In this document: piece by piece, positions 19,337 to 28,715 of the stretch
Layout: each line of letters opens with the position of its first letter
Numbering within the stretch: position 1 is the stretch's first letter
Assembly (NCBI RefSeq): GCF_027922305.1
Contig: NZ_BSFK01000005.1
Location: 930,001-994,000 of the forward strand
Direction: 5' to 3'
Length of the DNA: 64,000 nt
DNA from: Methylopila jiangsuensis
Lineage (GTDB): Bacteria > Pseudomonadota > Alphaproteobacteria > Rhizobiales > Methylopilaceae
The notes under the pieces: model-generated
Told to the model about the DNA's origin: nothing
Databases searched by the model: none
Seen by the model: the letters and a program-made list of their open reading frames with translations, nothing else
Translations under genes and position numbers: made by a program

Positions 19337-20436
19337 CGCGGCGCCACAGCGACGCCGCGACGGACGCCGACCGCCCGCAGCAGGCGGAGGGCGACCTGCC
19401 AGAACCCCCTGTGGCTCCCCTTATGGTAGGGGGAGTCCGGGGGCAGCAGCGCGCAAAGGCGCGCGTGAGCTTTGCCCAGAGCGTGGTAGGGCAGCCGGGG
19501 CAGCAGGTGATGCAGCCCATGGTAGCGCAGCCCCACCGGCGCCCACAGCATCGGCAGGGTCGCAGGCGGCGGAACGTTGACGCTGTCGAGGAACTGCTCC
19601 GTCGGCGTCATCTCCTCGCCGTGGTCGTTCTCCCAGTGATGGGCGACCAGCGTGCGGAACTGGTTCACCACGGCCACCGCCGAACCCAGAGCCAGAGCTG
19701 TGAAGAACACGCGCGGCGACATGACGCCGGTCGCGGCCAGCGTCAGGAAGGTGAGCGCCCAGACCGAGCACAGCGTCTCGAGGAGGACGAACCTGCGGGC
19801 CTGCGGGCCGGTCGGCGCCTCCCGCCGGTACTCGGGATTGATGGCGAGCGCCGAGCAGCGCTCCACCACGAAGCGGCGCAGGGCCGGCGACAGCGCGGAC
19901 AACGGCGCCAAGAGCGCGAAACGCAGCAGCAGCCCCACGGGCGCCAGCAGGGACACCAGCAGAAACAGCGCGATCTGGCCGAAGGAGCCGCTGGCGAGCG
20001 GCAGATATTCGGGATCGAGCGCGGTGCCATAGCGCGACTTGGCGTGATGCTGGTTGTGCACGCCCTCATACATCAGAGACGGGGTGAGGAACGGCACGCC
20101 GATCAGCGCGTCATAGCCGTTGCGGAAGCCCGGCACGTCCTGCGGACGCAGGTGACTGACCTCGTGGATGAAGCTCACGCCGCGATAGAGCGCCAGCGCC
20201 GCGACCACGAAGAACATGCTGGCGACGGGCGTCGACGGCGCCAGCACGGCCCCGGCGAAGGCGCCGTAGCCGGTGAGCGCGGTGACGATCAGGTCGGTCC
20301 AGTAGATCGCGGGCTTCGGCGTGGCGAGGTCGCCGCACAGCTTGTGCGCGGTCGCCACCAGATTCCGTTCGGGTGCTGACAAGGCTTGCAGGCTCACGCT
20401 GGCGCGCGCCGAACCGCCGACGCGCGTCAGGACCAT
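19330..20436 (-). CDS. Fatty acid desaturase
   Basis: A membrane di-iron desaturase of 368 residues. The three histidine boxes are visible: HEVSH, HNQHH, and HGLHH near the C-terminus, separated by hydrophobic segments. The AAGGGG ribosome-binding site precedes the ATG. It lies 51 bases downstream of the CXXCW gene on the same strand, so it may read through from the xox transcript. Substrate chain and position cannot be inferred. Confidence 0.9.
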   Translation of the reverse strand: MVLTRVGGSARASVSLQALSAPERNLVATAHKLCGDLATPKPAIYWTDLIVTALTGYGAFAGAVLAPSTPVASMFFVVAALALYRGVSFIHEVSHLRPQDVPGFRNGYDALIGVPFLTPSLMYEGVHNQHHAKSRYGTALDPEYLPLASGSFGQIALFLLVSLLAPVGLLLRFALLAPLSALSPALRRFVVERCSALAINPEYRREAPTGPQARRFVLLETLCSVWALTFLTLAATGVMSPRVFFTALALGSAVAVVNQFRTLVAHHWENDHGEEMTPTEQFLDSVNVPPPATLPMLWAPVGLRYHGLHHLLPRLPYHALGKAHARLCALLPPDSPYHKGSHRGFWQVALRLLRAVGVRRGVAVAPRQ

Positions 20437-20487
20437 AGCACCCCTTTTTCCGCTTCGCAGCGCAGGACCGCCATGCGGGACACGGCC

Positions 20488-21117
20488 TCAGCGCGGCGCC
20501 CCGGGCGGATAGGGCTCCGCCGGCTCGGTCGGCAGGCCGGCGGCGTCCCAGCCGTCCGTCCCGTCCGGATACCAGGCGACCGACGCATAGCCCCACGCCA
20601 TGGCCCGCTTCGCGGCGTTCCATGACATCCAGCAGGCCTGACGGCAGTAGAACGCCAGCGGCTTCGCCGTGTCGCCGCCGGTGAGGCGCGTGAGGCTGTC
20701 GCGGAAGAACGCCTCCATTTCCGGCGCCAGCGCGCCGTAGCCCACGTTCAGCAGCCAGACGCTGCCCGGAAGGTGCCGGCGGGGCGCGTCCTTCCAGATC
20801 GTGCCGGCGGGCAGGTTCGGGGGCCGCACGGGACGCGGCATCACGTCCACGAACACCGCCATTCCGCTGCGCCACAGCGCCTCCGCGGCCGGGGTGTCGA
20901 GCACCCGCGCGCCGTGAAGCGTGGCGGGCGTCGGGCTGCGGTAGCCGTCCATGCGGTAGCCCGAAGGCTCCGGCGGAACCGGCCCCGTCACCGGCTCGTC
21001 CGCCCACGCGGACGCCGCGCCGCCGAGAGCGAACACCCCGGCGAGCGCCAGCGCTTGGGACGCCGTTCTACTCCGCCGCCGTGATGGGGCGATTCTGCTC
21101 GTCCAGCAGCGGCACAT
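20488..21117 (-). CDS. PQQ-dependent catabolism-associated CXXCW rhodanese-like protein
   Basis: Periplasmic rhodanese-fold protein found next to PQQ-dependent alcohol dehydrogenases. The segment FYCRQACWMSWNAAKRA carries the family Cys-Trp signature. N-terminal hydrophobic residues (LALAGVFALGGAASAWA) form a signal peptide. It overlaps the 3' end of xoxJ by about 50 bases if started at 21117; a start at 21147 or a GTG further in is possible. Its exact function in methanol oxidation is unknown; redox maturation of the dehydrogenase is a plausible inference. Confidence 0.8.
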   Translation of the reverse strand: MCRCWTSRIAPSRRRSRTASQALALAGVFALGGAASAWADEPVTGPVPPEPSGYRMDGYRSPTPATLHGARVLDTPAAEALWRSGMAVFVDVMPRPVRPPNLPAGTIWKDAPRRHLPGSVWLLNVGYGALAPEMEAFFRDSLTRLTGGDTAKPLAFYCRQACWMSWNAAKRAMAWGYASVAWYPDGTDGWDAAGLPTEPAEPYPPGAPR

Positions 21118-21922
21118 GAAAGTCCAGGAGGATCTTGTTGATCTCATTCTGGTTCTTGGCGATGAACTCGTTGAGCCGATGCTTCCAGTTGAGCTCGTTC
21201 GGCCGGATGCCCATGGTGATGCGATAGGTCAGCGGTGGGAAGCCCTGATCCTTCACCAGCGGCGTGACGGTGAAGGCGCCCTCGCCCGCCTTGTTCGCGA
21301 AATAGCCGGCGATCGGACCCCACAGGATTCCGCCGTCGATCTCGCCCGCGGCGATCGCCTTGAGCATGTCCTCGGCCGGCGACTCGTAACGCCGGTCCAC
21401 CGTCAGGGCGTAGGGCCGGGCGAGGCCGATCAGGCCGTTGCGCGCCAGATAGGACGCGGGGGCGGTGCCGGCGACGACGCCGAGATGGGCCGTCTTCAGC
21501 CGCTCGTCCGAGAGCGAATCCACCCCGTCGAGCGGGCTTCCCTTCTTCACCACCAGCGTCCAGGCGGACTTGAAATACGGATTGGTGTTCAGCACCGGCT
21601 CGCCGGCGGCCACATAGCCCATCACCACGTCGCAGCGCTTCATGCCGAGCGTCATGCGGTAGAAGCCGGTCGCCTGCGGGAACCAGGTGTAATCCACCGG
21701 GACGCCCAGATCCTTGGCGAGCAGATCGGCGATCTTATTCTCGAAGCCGTCGCCCTTGTCGCTGGAAAGCGGCAGGTCGGCCGGATCGGCGCAGACGCGC
21801 AGGGTGGCGCGGCTCACCAGATCCGAGGTCTGGGCGGCGGCGGCGGTCATGCTGGCGAGAAGGGCCAGCGCCGCCAGTCCAAAGCCGCGCGAGACGCGGC
21901 GTCCGGTACGCGATGCGATCAC
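21068..21922 (-). CDS. xoxJ: XoxJ periplasmic solute-binding-like protein
   Basis: A 284-residue periplasmic protein of the bacterial solute-binding type-3 fold, the usual partner of XoxF. GTG at 21922 is preferred as start because an AGGAGG site lies six bases upstream and the resulting N-terminus (RVSRGFGLAALALLASMTAAAAQ) is an excellent signal peptide. Further features are LRVCADPADLPLSSDKGDGFEN, DVVMGY, and IDGGILWGPIAGYFA. XoxJ is proposed to bind and activate XoxF during maturation. A cytochrome xoxG, normally adjacent, is missing. Confidence 0.9.
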   Translation of the reverse strand: MIASRTGRRVSRGFGLAALALLASMTAAAAQTSDLVSRATLRVCADPADLPLSSDKGDGFENKIADLLAKDLGVPVDYTWFPQATGFYRMTLGMKRCDVVMGYVAAGEPVLNTNPYFKSAWTLVVKKGSPLDGVDSLSDERLKTAHLGVVAGTAPASYLARNGLIGLARPYALTVDRRYESPAEDMLKAIAAGEIDGGILWGPIAGYFANKAGEGAFTVTPLVKDQGFPPLTYRITMGIRPNELNWKHRLNEFIAKNQNEINKILLDFHVPLLDEQNRPITAAE

Positions 21923-22084
21923 GTCAATCCTCCTGGTCCGGGCGCTGAGGTCGGCGCTCCGGGCGCGGCGCTTCTCCGGCGCCGCCTTGGTTTTAAAAGC
22001 GCGAAGGGCCCGGCTGACGGACATCTCCATCGGCCGAGCCCTCCTCATTCGCATCCAATGCGGACCATCAGGCCCTCATCGGGA

Positions 22085-23893
22085 TCAGTCGTTCGGCAGC
22101 GAGAACACCGTCAGCTGGCCGCCGAGCGCGGTGTACTGGGCGAGAGCGGCGTAACCGCCGACCGCGCCGAGACCTTCCGAGCCTTCCGACAGGCCGGCCG
22201 CGAGGCCGATGCCGGCCCAGCCGCCAACGCCCGAGAGAATGGCGATGTACTGCTTGCCCTTGTGCTCATAGGTGGTGACGTTGCCGATGATGCCGGACGG
22301 GGTCTTGAACTTGTAGAGCTCCTTGCCCGTCTTGGAGTCGACCGCCTTCAGGTAGCCTTCGAGCGTGCCGTAGAACACCACGTCGCCAGCGGTGGCGAGA
22401 GCGCCGGACCACACGGAGAACATCTCCTTGTTGGACCAGACGATCTTACCCTTCTTGTTGTCCCAGGCGATGAAGTTGCCCATGCCGCCATGGCTGTTGG
22501 GCGCCGGGTACATGGCGAGGGTCGCGCCGACGTAGGGCTGGCCGGCGGTGTAGGACACCTGGAACGGCTCGTAGTCCATGCAGACGTGGTTGGTCGGCAC
22601 GTAGAACAGGTCCGTCTTCGGCGAGTAGGCCGCCGGCTGCTGGTCCTTGGTGCCGAGAGCGGCCGGGCAGATGCCCTGGCTGTTCACGTCTTCGCCGTTC
22701 TGCTCGGTGGAGTACTTGGCGACCACGAGCGGACGACCGTAGGTCTTGGACGACTTGTCCATGTCGACCTTGGTGGCCCAGTTCACGACCGGATCGTACT
22801 TCTCGGCCACCAGCAGTTCGCCCGTCTCGCGGTTCAGCGTGTAGCCGAAGCCGTTGCGGTCGAAGTGCGTCAGCAGAGGGGTCTTCTTGCCGTCGATCTC
22901 CTGATCCGTGAGGATCATCTCGTTGATGCCGTCGTAGTCCCACTCGTCGTGGGGGGTCATCTGGTAGACCCACTTGGCCACGCCGGTGTCGGCGTCACGC
23001 GCCCAGATGGTCATGGACCACTTGTTGTCGCCGGGACGCTGCTTGGGGTTCCAGGTGGAGGGGTTGCCCGAGCCGTAATAGACGAGGTTCAGCTTGGGAT
23101 CGTAGGAGTACCAGCCCCAGGTGGAGCCGCCGCCGATCTTCCACTGGTCGCCTTCCCAGGTCTTCAGCGAGGAGTCCTTGCCGACCGGCTTGCCGTGCTC
23201 GGTGGTCTTCGCCGGATCGATCAGCATGTCCTCGTCCGGACCCATGGAGTAGCCGCGCCACGCCTTGGAGCCGTCCTTGAGGTTGTAGGCGGTCAAGGAG
23301 CCGCGCACGCCGAACTCGCCGCCCGAGATGCCGACGATCACCTTGTCCTTGACCGGCAGAACGGTCGCGGTGTTGGTCTCGCCCTTCTTCGGGTCGCCGT
23401 TCACGACCGACCACACCTTCTTGCCGGTCTTGGCGTCGAGCGCCACCAGCGTGGTGTCCGCCTGGTGCAGCAGGATCTTGCCGTCGGCGTAGGCGAGGCC
23501 GCGGTTCACGGTGTCGCAGCACATCACCGGGATGACGCTGGGATCCTGCTTCGGCTCGTACTTCCAGATGATGCGGCCGTTGTCGTTCAGGTCGAGCGCG
23601 AACACGTTGTTCGGGAACGGCGTGTGAACGTACATGATGTCGCCGATGATGAGCGGACCGCCCTCATGGCCGCGCAGCACGCCGGTCGAGAACGTCCAGG
23701 CCACCTGGAGCTTGTTCACGTTCTTGGCGTTGATCTGGTCGAGCTTGGAGTAACGGGTGTTGGCGTAGTCGCCCGTCTGGATGCCCCACTGCTTGGGGTC
23801 TTCGATCAGCTTGGTGACGCTGTCATTGGCGAGCACCGGCCAGGACACGGCCACCGTGCCCAGCAGTCCCGCCACGAGTGCGACTTTGCGCAT
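22085..23893 (-). CDS. xoxF: Lanthanide-dependent methanol dehydrogenase, XoxF type
   Basis: PQQ enzyme oxidising methanol in the periplasm. With the ATG at 23893 the precursor has 602 residues and the signal sequence [20 protein letters not shown]. The lanthanide ligands fit the XoxF pattern: Glu193 (GGEFG), Asn277 (GSGNPS), and the DYD motif at residues 319-321, whose second Asp separates XoxF from calcium MxaF. Adjacent Cys125-Cys126 form the PQQ-stacking disulfide. A GAGGGAG site precedes the start. It is followed by xoxJ after 162 bases. Confidence 0.97.
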   Translation of the reverse strand: MRKVALVAGLLGTVAVSWPVLANDSVTKLIEDPKQWGIQTGDYANTRYSKLDQINAKNVNKLQVAWTFSTGVLRGHEGGPLIIGDIMYVHTPFPNNVFALDLNDNGRIIWKYEPKQDPSVIPVMCCDTVNRGLAYADGKILLHQADTTLVALDAKTGKKVWSVVNGDPKKGETNTATVLPVKDKVIVGISGGEFGVRGSLTAYNLKDGSKAWRGYSMGPDEDMLIDPAKTTEHGKPVGKDSSLKTWEGDQWKIGGGSTWGWYSYDPKLNLVYYGSGNPSTWNPKQRPGDNKWSMTIWARDADTGVAKWVYQMTPHDEWDYDGINEMILTDQEIDGKKTPLLTHFDRNGFGYTLNRETGELLVAEKYDPVVNWATKVDMDKSSKTYGRPLVVAKYSTEQNGEDVNSQGICPAALGTKDQQPAAYSPKTDLFYVPTNHVCMDYEPFQVSYTAGQPYVGATLAMYPAPNSHGGMGNFIAWDNKKGKIVWSNKEMFSVWSGALATAGDVVFYGTLEGYLKAVDSKTGKELYKFKTPSGIIGNVTTYEHKGKQYIAILSGVGGWAGIGLAAGLSEGSEGLGAVGGYAALAQYTALGGQLTVFSLPND

Positions 23894-24212
23894 TGCATTC
23901 TCCCTCATGAACGCAGTCCTCAGGTCGCCGCGCCTCTTCCGCGCAGCGTAATCTTTATTATTGGACCCGCGCCTTCTGCTCGTGTCACGGCCGATCGGGA
24001 ACATGTTCCCACCTGCGTCGCCGGCTGCGTCGAACCCCGGCCTAGGCCTACGAACCGCCCCGACTCCGTTCCGTCGCAAGGCGTTGTAGCTGAAGACGGC
24101 CGGACCCTAGGACGCTTTGTCTAAGAGCGCAATAAGGACTTTAAGATATAAGCTGGTTATTATGATATTGCTGCGAATGCTAACTTATTATTTTGCATTG
24201 CAGCATAGTGTT
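23894..24212 (-). promoter_or_regulatory. xoxF upstream region, AT-rich
   Basis: A 319-base gap without a gene, upstream of xoxF. It is notably AT-rich at 24117-24212 and again at 23950-23966 (ATCTTTATTATTGG), against a GC-rich background. It is the expected site of the xoxF promoter. I cannot assign exact -35/-10 boxes. Confidence 0.55.
24170..24204 (-). terminator. Stem-loop just after the metallohydrolase gene
   Basis: On the minus strand, GCTGCAATGC pairs with GCATTCGCAGC (one bulged base) around an AT-rich 14-base loop. It begins 8 bases past the metallohydrolase stop. There is no T-tract, so it may be an attenuator or mRNA-end hairpin. Confidence 0.45.
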
Positions 24213-25181
24213 TCAGCGCCACTCTTCCTCGGTGAACGCCGCGATGGCGTTGCGGGCGTTGAACTCGTCGAACAGCGCCCAGCCGTCCCGCTCCGACAGC
24301 CCGGCCTTTTCCGAGGCCTCCCGGAGCGACGCGCCTTTGGCCACCAGCGCCGCCACATCGGCCCGGAGCCTGTCGAAATAGCGCTGCTGCGGCTCCAGCG
24401 CCTGCGGCCAGGGCGCCGAAGCCGGTCCATGCCCCGGCACGACCCGCGCCACCGCCCTGCCCCGCGCCCGCGCCATCACCTTCACCCAGCCTTCCAGCGA
24501 ACCGTCGATGGACGGCAGGTGGCCGATGAACAGCAGGTCGCCGAGGAACCAGGTGCCGGTCTTCGGATCGAACACCGTCAGGTCGTTGTCGGTGTGGGCG
24601 GTGGGCTCGGCTTCGAGCTCCAGTGGCCGGCCGCCGAGATCCAGCGTCAGCCGGTCGGGCGTGGTGGTGTCGGGCAGGATCACGTCGTCGCGGGTCGGGG
24701 CCAACTCCGGACCGAGATCGCGTTTCGCAGCGTCCACATAAGAAGCGGCGCGGGCCGCCAGCGCCCGCGGCAGCTTGGCGTGGCCGACGAAGCGGGGCTT
24801 CTCGTCCCGGAACGCGGCGTTGCCCAGCGTGTGGTCCGGATGCATGTGGGTGTTGATGACGTAGCGGACCGGAAGCTGGGTCCGCGCCCGCACCGCCGCC
24901 AGCAGACGCCGGCCCGCGAGCGGCGTGTTGCCGGTGTCGATCACCGCCACCGCCTCGTCGCCGACGATGAAGCCCATGTTGGAGATCGCGCCGTCGTTCG
25001 CGGGCGTGATGAGCTGGTAGGGCGCCTGATGCACGAACACGCCGGGCGCGATCTCCGTGACCGGCAGGGGCTCCACCGGCGTTTCGGCCAGAGCGGGCGC
25101 GCTCGGCGCGACGGCGGCCAGAAGGCCTGCGGCCGCGAGGACGCGCACGGCGACGCGCGGGAATCGGAACGGACGGGCCAT
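24213..25181 (-). CDS. Quinoprotein relay system zinc metallohydrolase (MBL fold)
   Basis: A periplasmic beta-lactamase-fold hydrolase associated with PQQ dehydrogenase systems. The 322-residue product has a signal peptide (VAVRVLAAAGLLAAVAPSAP), the metal motif HMHPDHTLGN, the second ligand region TAHTDNDL and the third VPGHGPA. Members of this group sit beside xoxF or ethanol dehydrogenase genes; the true substrate is unknown. Three tandem ATG codons (25181, 25184, 25187) allow several starts; the GAGG spacing favours 25181 or 25184. It lies upstream of xoxF on the same strand. Confidence 0.85.
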   Translation of the reverse strand: MARPFRFPRVAVRVLAAAGLLAAVAPSAPALAETPVEPLPVTEIAPGVFVHQAPYQLITPANDGAISNMGFIVGDEAVAVIDTGNTPLAGRRLLAAVRARTQLPVRYVINTHMHPDHTLGNAAFRDEKPRFVGHAKLPRALAARAASYVDAAKRDLGPELAPTRDDVILPDTTTPDRLTLDLGGRPLELEAEPTAHTDNDLTVFDPKTGTWFLGDLLFIGHLPSIDGSLEGWVKVMARARGRAVARVVPGHGPASAPWPQALEPQQRYFDRLRADVAALVAKGASLREASEKAGLSERDGWALFDEFNARNAIAAFTEEEWR

Positions 25182-25353
25182 CATCATCACCTCACGCGCA
25201 GGACCGGCGGACAAAGCGGCCGTCCACAGACCCTACTCCGCCCGTGACGCCGCGCCGCTCATGCCTTCGGTTGAGGCCCGCCGCCCCTTGGATTACGACG
25301 GCGCGGGGTTTAGGTCTCCCGAACCGGACCGCCGACGAAAGCCTTGTCGCCTG

Positions 25354-25962
25354 ATGCTCAACCGTTCTCCGCGCCCCCTCGCCGTGGTCAAGCTCGGCGG
25401 CAGCCTGTTCGGCGCCCCGACGCTCGCCGCGCTGCTGGACGTCGCCGTCCGGCGCGGCGCGCTGGTGGTTCCGGGCGGCGGCCCGTTCGCGGACGCGGTG
25501 CGCGCGCTGCAGCCGACGCTCGGCTTCGACGACCGCGCGGCCCATGAGATGGCGATTCTCGCCATGGCGCAGGGCGCGGCGCTGATCCACCGACTTCGGC
25601 CGGACTTCGACCGGGTCGCGTCGATGGGCGAGATCGAACGCGCGCGCGACGCCGGCCGGGCCGCGCTGTGGCGCCCGGTCCCTCTGGCGCTCGAAGCCGA
25701 CGTTCCCGCATCCTGGGACGTCACCTCCGACAGCCTCGCGCTGTGGCTCGCGCGGGCGGTCGGCGCGGCGCGGATCGTGTTCGTGAAATCGGCCCCTGCT
25801 CCGGCGACCTCGAACGTCGCCGACTGGGCCCGCGACGGCCTGATCGACAGTTACGCTTCCCGCCTCGCGGAAAGCTACGGCGGCGACATCCTCTGCGTCG
25901 GCGACGCTTCGCCCGAGGCGCTCGACGCCGCGCTCTCCTCCCCTGCGCGAGCTGCGGCATGA
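25354..25962 (+). CDS. mfnE: Amino acid kinase-family protein, MfnE-like
   Basis: About 202 residues of the amino acid kinase superfamily. AVVKLGGSLFG is the ATP-site Gly-rich loop, VVPGGGPFADAV the second Gly motif, and DVTSDSLALWLA the third. In methanogens MfnE phosphorylates (5-aminomethyl-3-furyl)methyl phosphate in methanofuran synthesis. The match in this four-gene cluster, which also has mfnB, supports the call. The next gene overlaps it by four bases. The start is the ATG at 25354; the codons upstream do not resemble the family. Confidence 0.75.
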   Translation: MLNRSPRPLAVVKLGGSLFGAPTLAALLDVAVRRGALVVPGGGPFADAVRALQPTLGFDDRAAHEMAILAMAQGAALIHRLRPDFDRVASMGEIERARDAGRAALWRPVPLALEADVPASWDVTSDSLALWLARAVGAARIVFVKSAPAPATSNVADWARDGLIDSYASRLAESYGGDILCVGDASPEALDAALSSPARAAA

Positions 25963-27449
25963 GCGGCGGCGAGGCGGAGAAGGTCGCGCTCGTCACCGGC
26001 TCGCTGGCGGAAGCGCGGCTCGAACGGCTGGCCGCCAGCCTCGCCAGCGAGGCGCTGCAGCCGCAGGTGGTGAACGTGGGCGTCAAGGTGGCGGCGCTGA
26101 TGACCGCCGAGATTCTGGAGCGGCGGCTGAAGCTGCCCGAAGGCGTCGACCGCGCCGTGCTGCCCGGCCGGTTCCGGGGCGATCTGGAGCGGCTGTCCCG
26201 GTTCTTCGGCGTGCCGTTCGAGCGCGGGCCGGAGGAGCTTGCGGACCTGCCCACCTTCTTCGGACGCGGCGGGCTGGAGCCGGACCTGTCCCGCCACGAC
26301 TGCCTGATCTTCGCCGAGATCGTGGACGCCACCATGCTGTCCCACGACGAGCTGATCGAGAAATCCCGCCGCCTGCGCGCCGACGGGGCGGACGTGATCG
26401 ACCTCGGCTGCCTGCCGGACACGCCCTACCCCCACCTCGAAGACCACATCGGCGCCCTGATCGCCGACGGCGCCCGAGTGAGCGTGGATTCCGCCAACGC
26501 GGACGAACTCGCCCGCGCCAACCGCGCCGGCGCGAGCTACCTGCTCAGCCTGAGCGAAAAGACGCTCGCCATCGCCGACGAGGGCGACGCCACGCCGATT
26601 CTGGTGCCGGCCTCCCCCGCCGACATGGACTCGCTGCTGCGGGCCATGGACGCGCTGGAAGCCAGGGGCCGCGCCTATCTCGCCGACCCGATCCTCGATC
26701 CGATCCATTTCGGCTTCACCGACTCGGTGGTGCGCTACGCCGAGCTGCGCCGTCTGCGGCCCAACGCTCCGATCCTGATGGGCATCGGCAACGTCACCGA
26801 GCTGACCGACGCCGACACTACGGGAATCAACGCCATCCTGATGGGCATGATCTCGGAGCTGAACGTGCAGGCGGTGCTGGCGGTGCAGGTCAGCCCCCAC
26901 TGCCGCACCGCCGTTCGGGAGTTCGACCGGGCGCGGCGGGAGTATTTCGCCGCGCGCGAGATCGGCTCGCTGCCGCAGGGCTTCGGCGGCGGGCTGATGG
27001 CGCTGCGCGACCGCCGTCCCGTCACCTCCACCGCCGCCGATCTGGACGAGCTCGCCCGCGACATCCGCGACCGCAACTACCGCATCGAGGTGTCGGAGAA
27101 GGGCGTCCACGTCTTCAACAAGGACGGCCACCACATCGGCGCCGACCCGTTCGACCTCTACCCGCACCTCGCGGTGGAGGGCGATCCCGGCCACGCCTTC
27201 TATCTCGGGGTGGAGATCGCCCGCGCCGAGATCGCGTTCCGGCTCGGCAAGCGCTACACCCAGGACGAGCCGCTGAAGTTCGGCGTGGCGGGCGAGACCG
27301 CCGAGAGCCTGGAGCAGGCCCACAAGCTGAGCTTCAAGAACGCGGGCTCCACCCTCGCCGAGAAGCGCGAGGAGCGCGCCAAACGCGCGCCCAAGACCGA
27401 ACAGCCGACCGAGCCCGCGAGCGGCGGCGCCGAGGAGCCCACGTCGTGA
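25959..27449 (+). CDS. Dihydropteroate synthase-like protein of C1 gene clusters
   Basis: A 496-residue protein belonging to the archaeal-type dihydropteroate synthase-related group (TIGR00284-like). The central TIM-barrel part has DGADVIDLGCLPDTPYPHL, DGARVSVDSANADELARA, and ILDPIHFGFTDSVVRYAELRR. In H4MPT synthesis it is a good candidate for joining the pterin pyrophosphate to the RFAP arylamine, but this is inference. The C-terminal tail is Lys/Glu-rich and low complexity. Overlaps with neighbours are four bases on both sides (ATGA, GTGA), indicating tight coupling. Confidence 0.82.
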   Translation: MSGGEAEKVALVTGSLAEARLERLAASLASEALQPQVVNVGVKVAALMTAEILERRLKLPEGVDRAVLPGRFRGDLERLSRFFGVPFERGPEELADLPTFFGRGGLEPDLSRHDCLIFAEIVDATMLSHDELIEKSRRLRADGADVIDLGCLPDTPYPHLEDHIGALIADGARVSVDSANADELARANRAGASYLLSLSEKTLAIADEGDATPILVPASPADMDSLLRAMDALEARGRAYLADPILDPIHFGFTDSVVRYAELRRLRPNAPILMGIGNVTELTDADTTGINAILMGMISELNVQAVLAVQVSPHCRTAVREFDRARREYFAAREIGSLPQGFGGGLMALRDRRPVTSTAADLDELARDIRDRNYRIEVSEKGVHVFNKDGHHIGADPFDLYPHLAVEGDPGHAFYLGVEIARAEIAFRLGKRYTQDEPLKFGVAGETAESLEQAHKLSFKNAGSTLAEKREERAKRAPKTEQPTEPASGGAEEPTS

Positions 27450-28012
27450 TCCGCGAGACCATCGTCACCACGCTGTCGCCCGAGGGCGTGCCCCATGTGG
27501 CGCCCATGGGGGCGACGCCGATCGAGGGCGGCTGGCTGCTGCAGCCGTTCCGCCCGTCGCGGACACTCGAGAACTTCCTCGCAACCCGCTGCGGCGTCGT
27601 GAACTTCACCGACGACGCCCGCGTCTTCGCCGGTTGCGTCAGCAAGCGAAAGCCCGAATGGCCGACCGTGCCGGCGGACGCCGTGGCCTCGGTGCGGCTG
27701 ATGGAGGCGCTCGCCTGCGACGAGGTGGAGGTGACCCATGTGGACGACGACGGCCAGCGCCCGAAGCTGACCTGTCGGGTGGTCCGCCGCCAGTCGCTGA
27801 AGCCCTTCGGCGGGCTGAACCGGGCGGTCGCCGCGGTGCTGGAGGGCGCGGTGCTGGCGAGCCGGCTGCACATGCTGCCGCCGGAGAAGATCGACGCCGA
27901 ATTCGCCTATCTCCAGATCGCCGTCGACAAGACCGCGGGCGAGGCCGAGCGCGAGGCTTGGGGCTGGATTCTGGACATGGTTCGGGCGCACCGCGAAACG
28001 GCGGCCACATGA
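27446..28012 (+). CDS. DUF447-family protein
   Basis: A 188-residue protein of the DUF447 family found in methanogens and H4MPT-using methylotrophs. It resembles the FMN-binding split-barrel fold: ETIVTTLSPEGVPHVAPMGA at the start, and FLATRCGVVNFTDD and KPFGGLNRAVAAVLEGAVLA later. The function has not been established. GTG start overlapping the previous stop (GTGA), and an ATGA overlap with mfnB. Co-occurrence with mfnB and mfnE points to methylofuran or H4MPT synthesis. Confidence 0.85.
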   Translation: MIRETIVTTLSPEGVPHVAPMGATPIEGGWLLQPFRPSRTLENFLATRCGVVNFTDDARVFAGCVSKRKPEWPTVPADAVASVRLMEALACDEVEVTHVDDDGQRPKLTCRVVRRQSLKPFGGLNRAVAAVLEGAVLASRLHMLPPEKIDAEFAYLQIAVDKTAGEAEREAWGWILDMVRAHRETAAT

Positions 28013-28704
28013 CCGGCTTCCTGGCGAGCGTCGCCACCCTCGACGAGATGGCGCTCGCCCGCACGGCCGGCGCCGACATCGTGGACCTGAAGAACCCGGC
28101 CGAGGGCGCGCTGGGCGCCTGGGCGCTCGACGATCTGCGCGATGCGGCGGCGCTCTGGCGCGGCTGGGGCGACGGCGCCCCCTCTCTCAGCGCCACCATC
28201 GGCGACCGGCCGATGATCCCCGACGCCGTTCGCGCCGCCGCCGAAGCCGTGGCGGAGACCGGCGCGCCGCTGGTGAAGCTCGGCGTGTTCCGGGACGGCG
28301 ACGCCGGCGCCTGTTTCGAGGCGCTGCGGCCCTTGAGCCGGCGCGCGAAGCTGATCGCGGTGTTCTTCGCCGATCAGGGCGTGGACCCCGCGCTGGTGGA
28401 GCATGCGGCCCGGGCCGGCTTCCACGGCGCCATGATCGACACCGCCGACAAGACCGCCGGCGGCCTGCGCAGCCACATCCATACGCCGGCGCTCGGGCGA
28501 TTCGTGCGCGAGGCGCGGGCGCTCGGGTTGCTCACCGGCCTCGCCGGCTCGCTCCGCCGGACGGATGTGGAGGAACTGGCGGCGCTCGGACCCGACTACC
28601 TCGGCTTCCGCGGCGCGCTGTGCGACGGCGGCCGGACCGGCGCGTTCAGCGTGGAGGCCGCCCGGAGCCTGCGCGCCGCGCTGGACGCCCAGCGCGCCGC
28701 CTGA
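28009..28704 (+). CDS. mfnB: (5-formylfuran-3-yl)methyl phosphate synthase
   Basis: Makes the furan ring of methanofuran or methylofuran from two glyceraldehyde-3-phosphates. The 231-residue TIM barrel has the catalytic-type lysines at VDLKNP (Lys28), LVKLGVF (Lys90), and the DTADK segment (Asp147-Lys148), matching the MfnB family arrangement. The start MTGFLASVATLDEM overlaps the DUF447 stop by four bases. It ends 11 bases before the convergent lrgB. Confidence 0.92.
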   Translation: MTGFLASVATLDEMALARTAGADIVDLKNPAEGALGAWALDDLRDAAALWRGWGDGAPSLSATIGDRPMIPDAVRAAAEAVAETGAPLVKLGVFRDGDAGACFEALRPLSRRAKLIAVFFADQGVDPALVEHAARAGFHGAMIDTADKTAGGLRSHIHTPALGRFVREARALGLLTGLAGSLRRTDVEELAALGPDYLGFRGALCDGGRTGAFSVEAARSLRAALDAQRAA

Positions 28705-28715
28705 GCGAGCGGCCC

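Noticed and set aside
21116-24124. 1002-codon open frame on plus strand opposite xoxF and xoxJ
   Set aside because: It runs antisense to two confidently identified genes and through their signal peptides. Composition is a codon-bias shadow.
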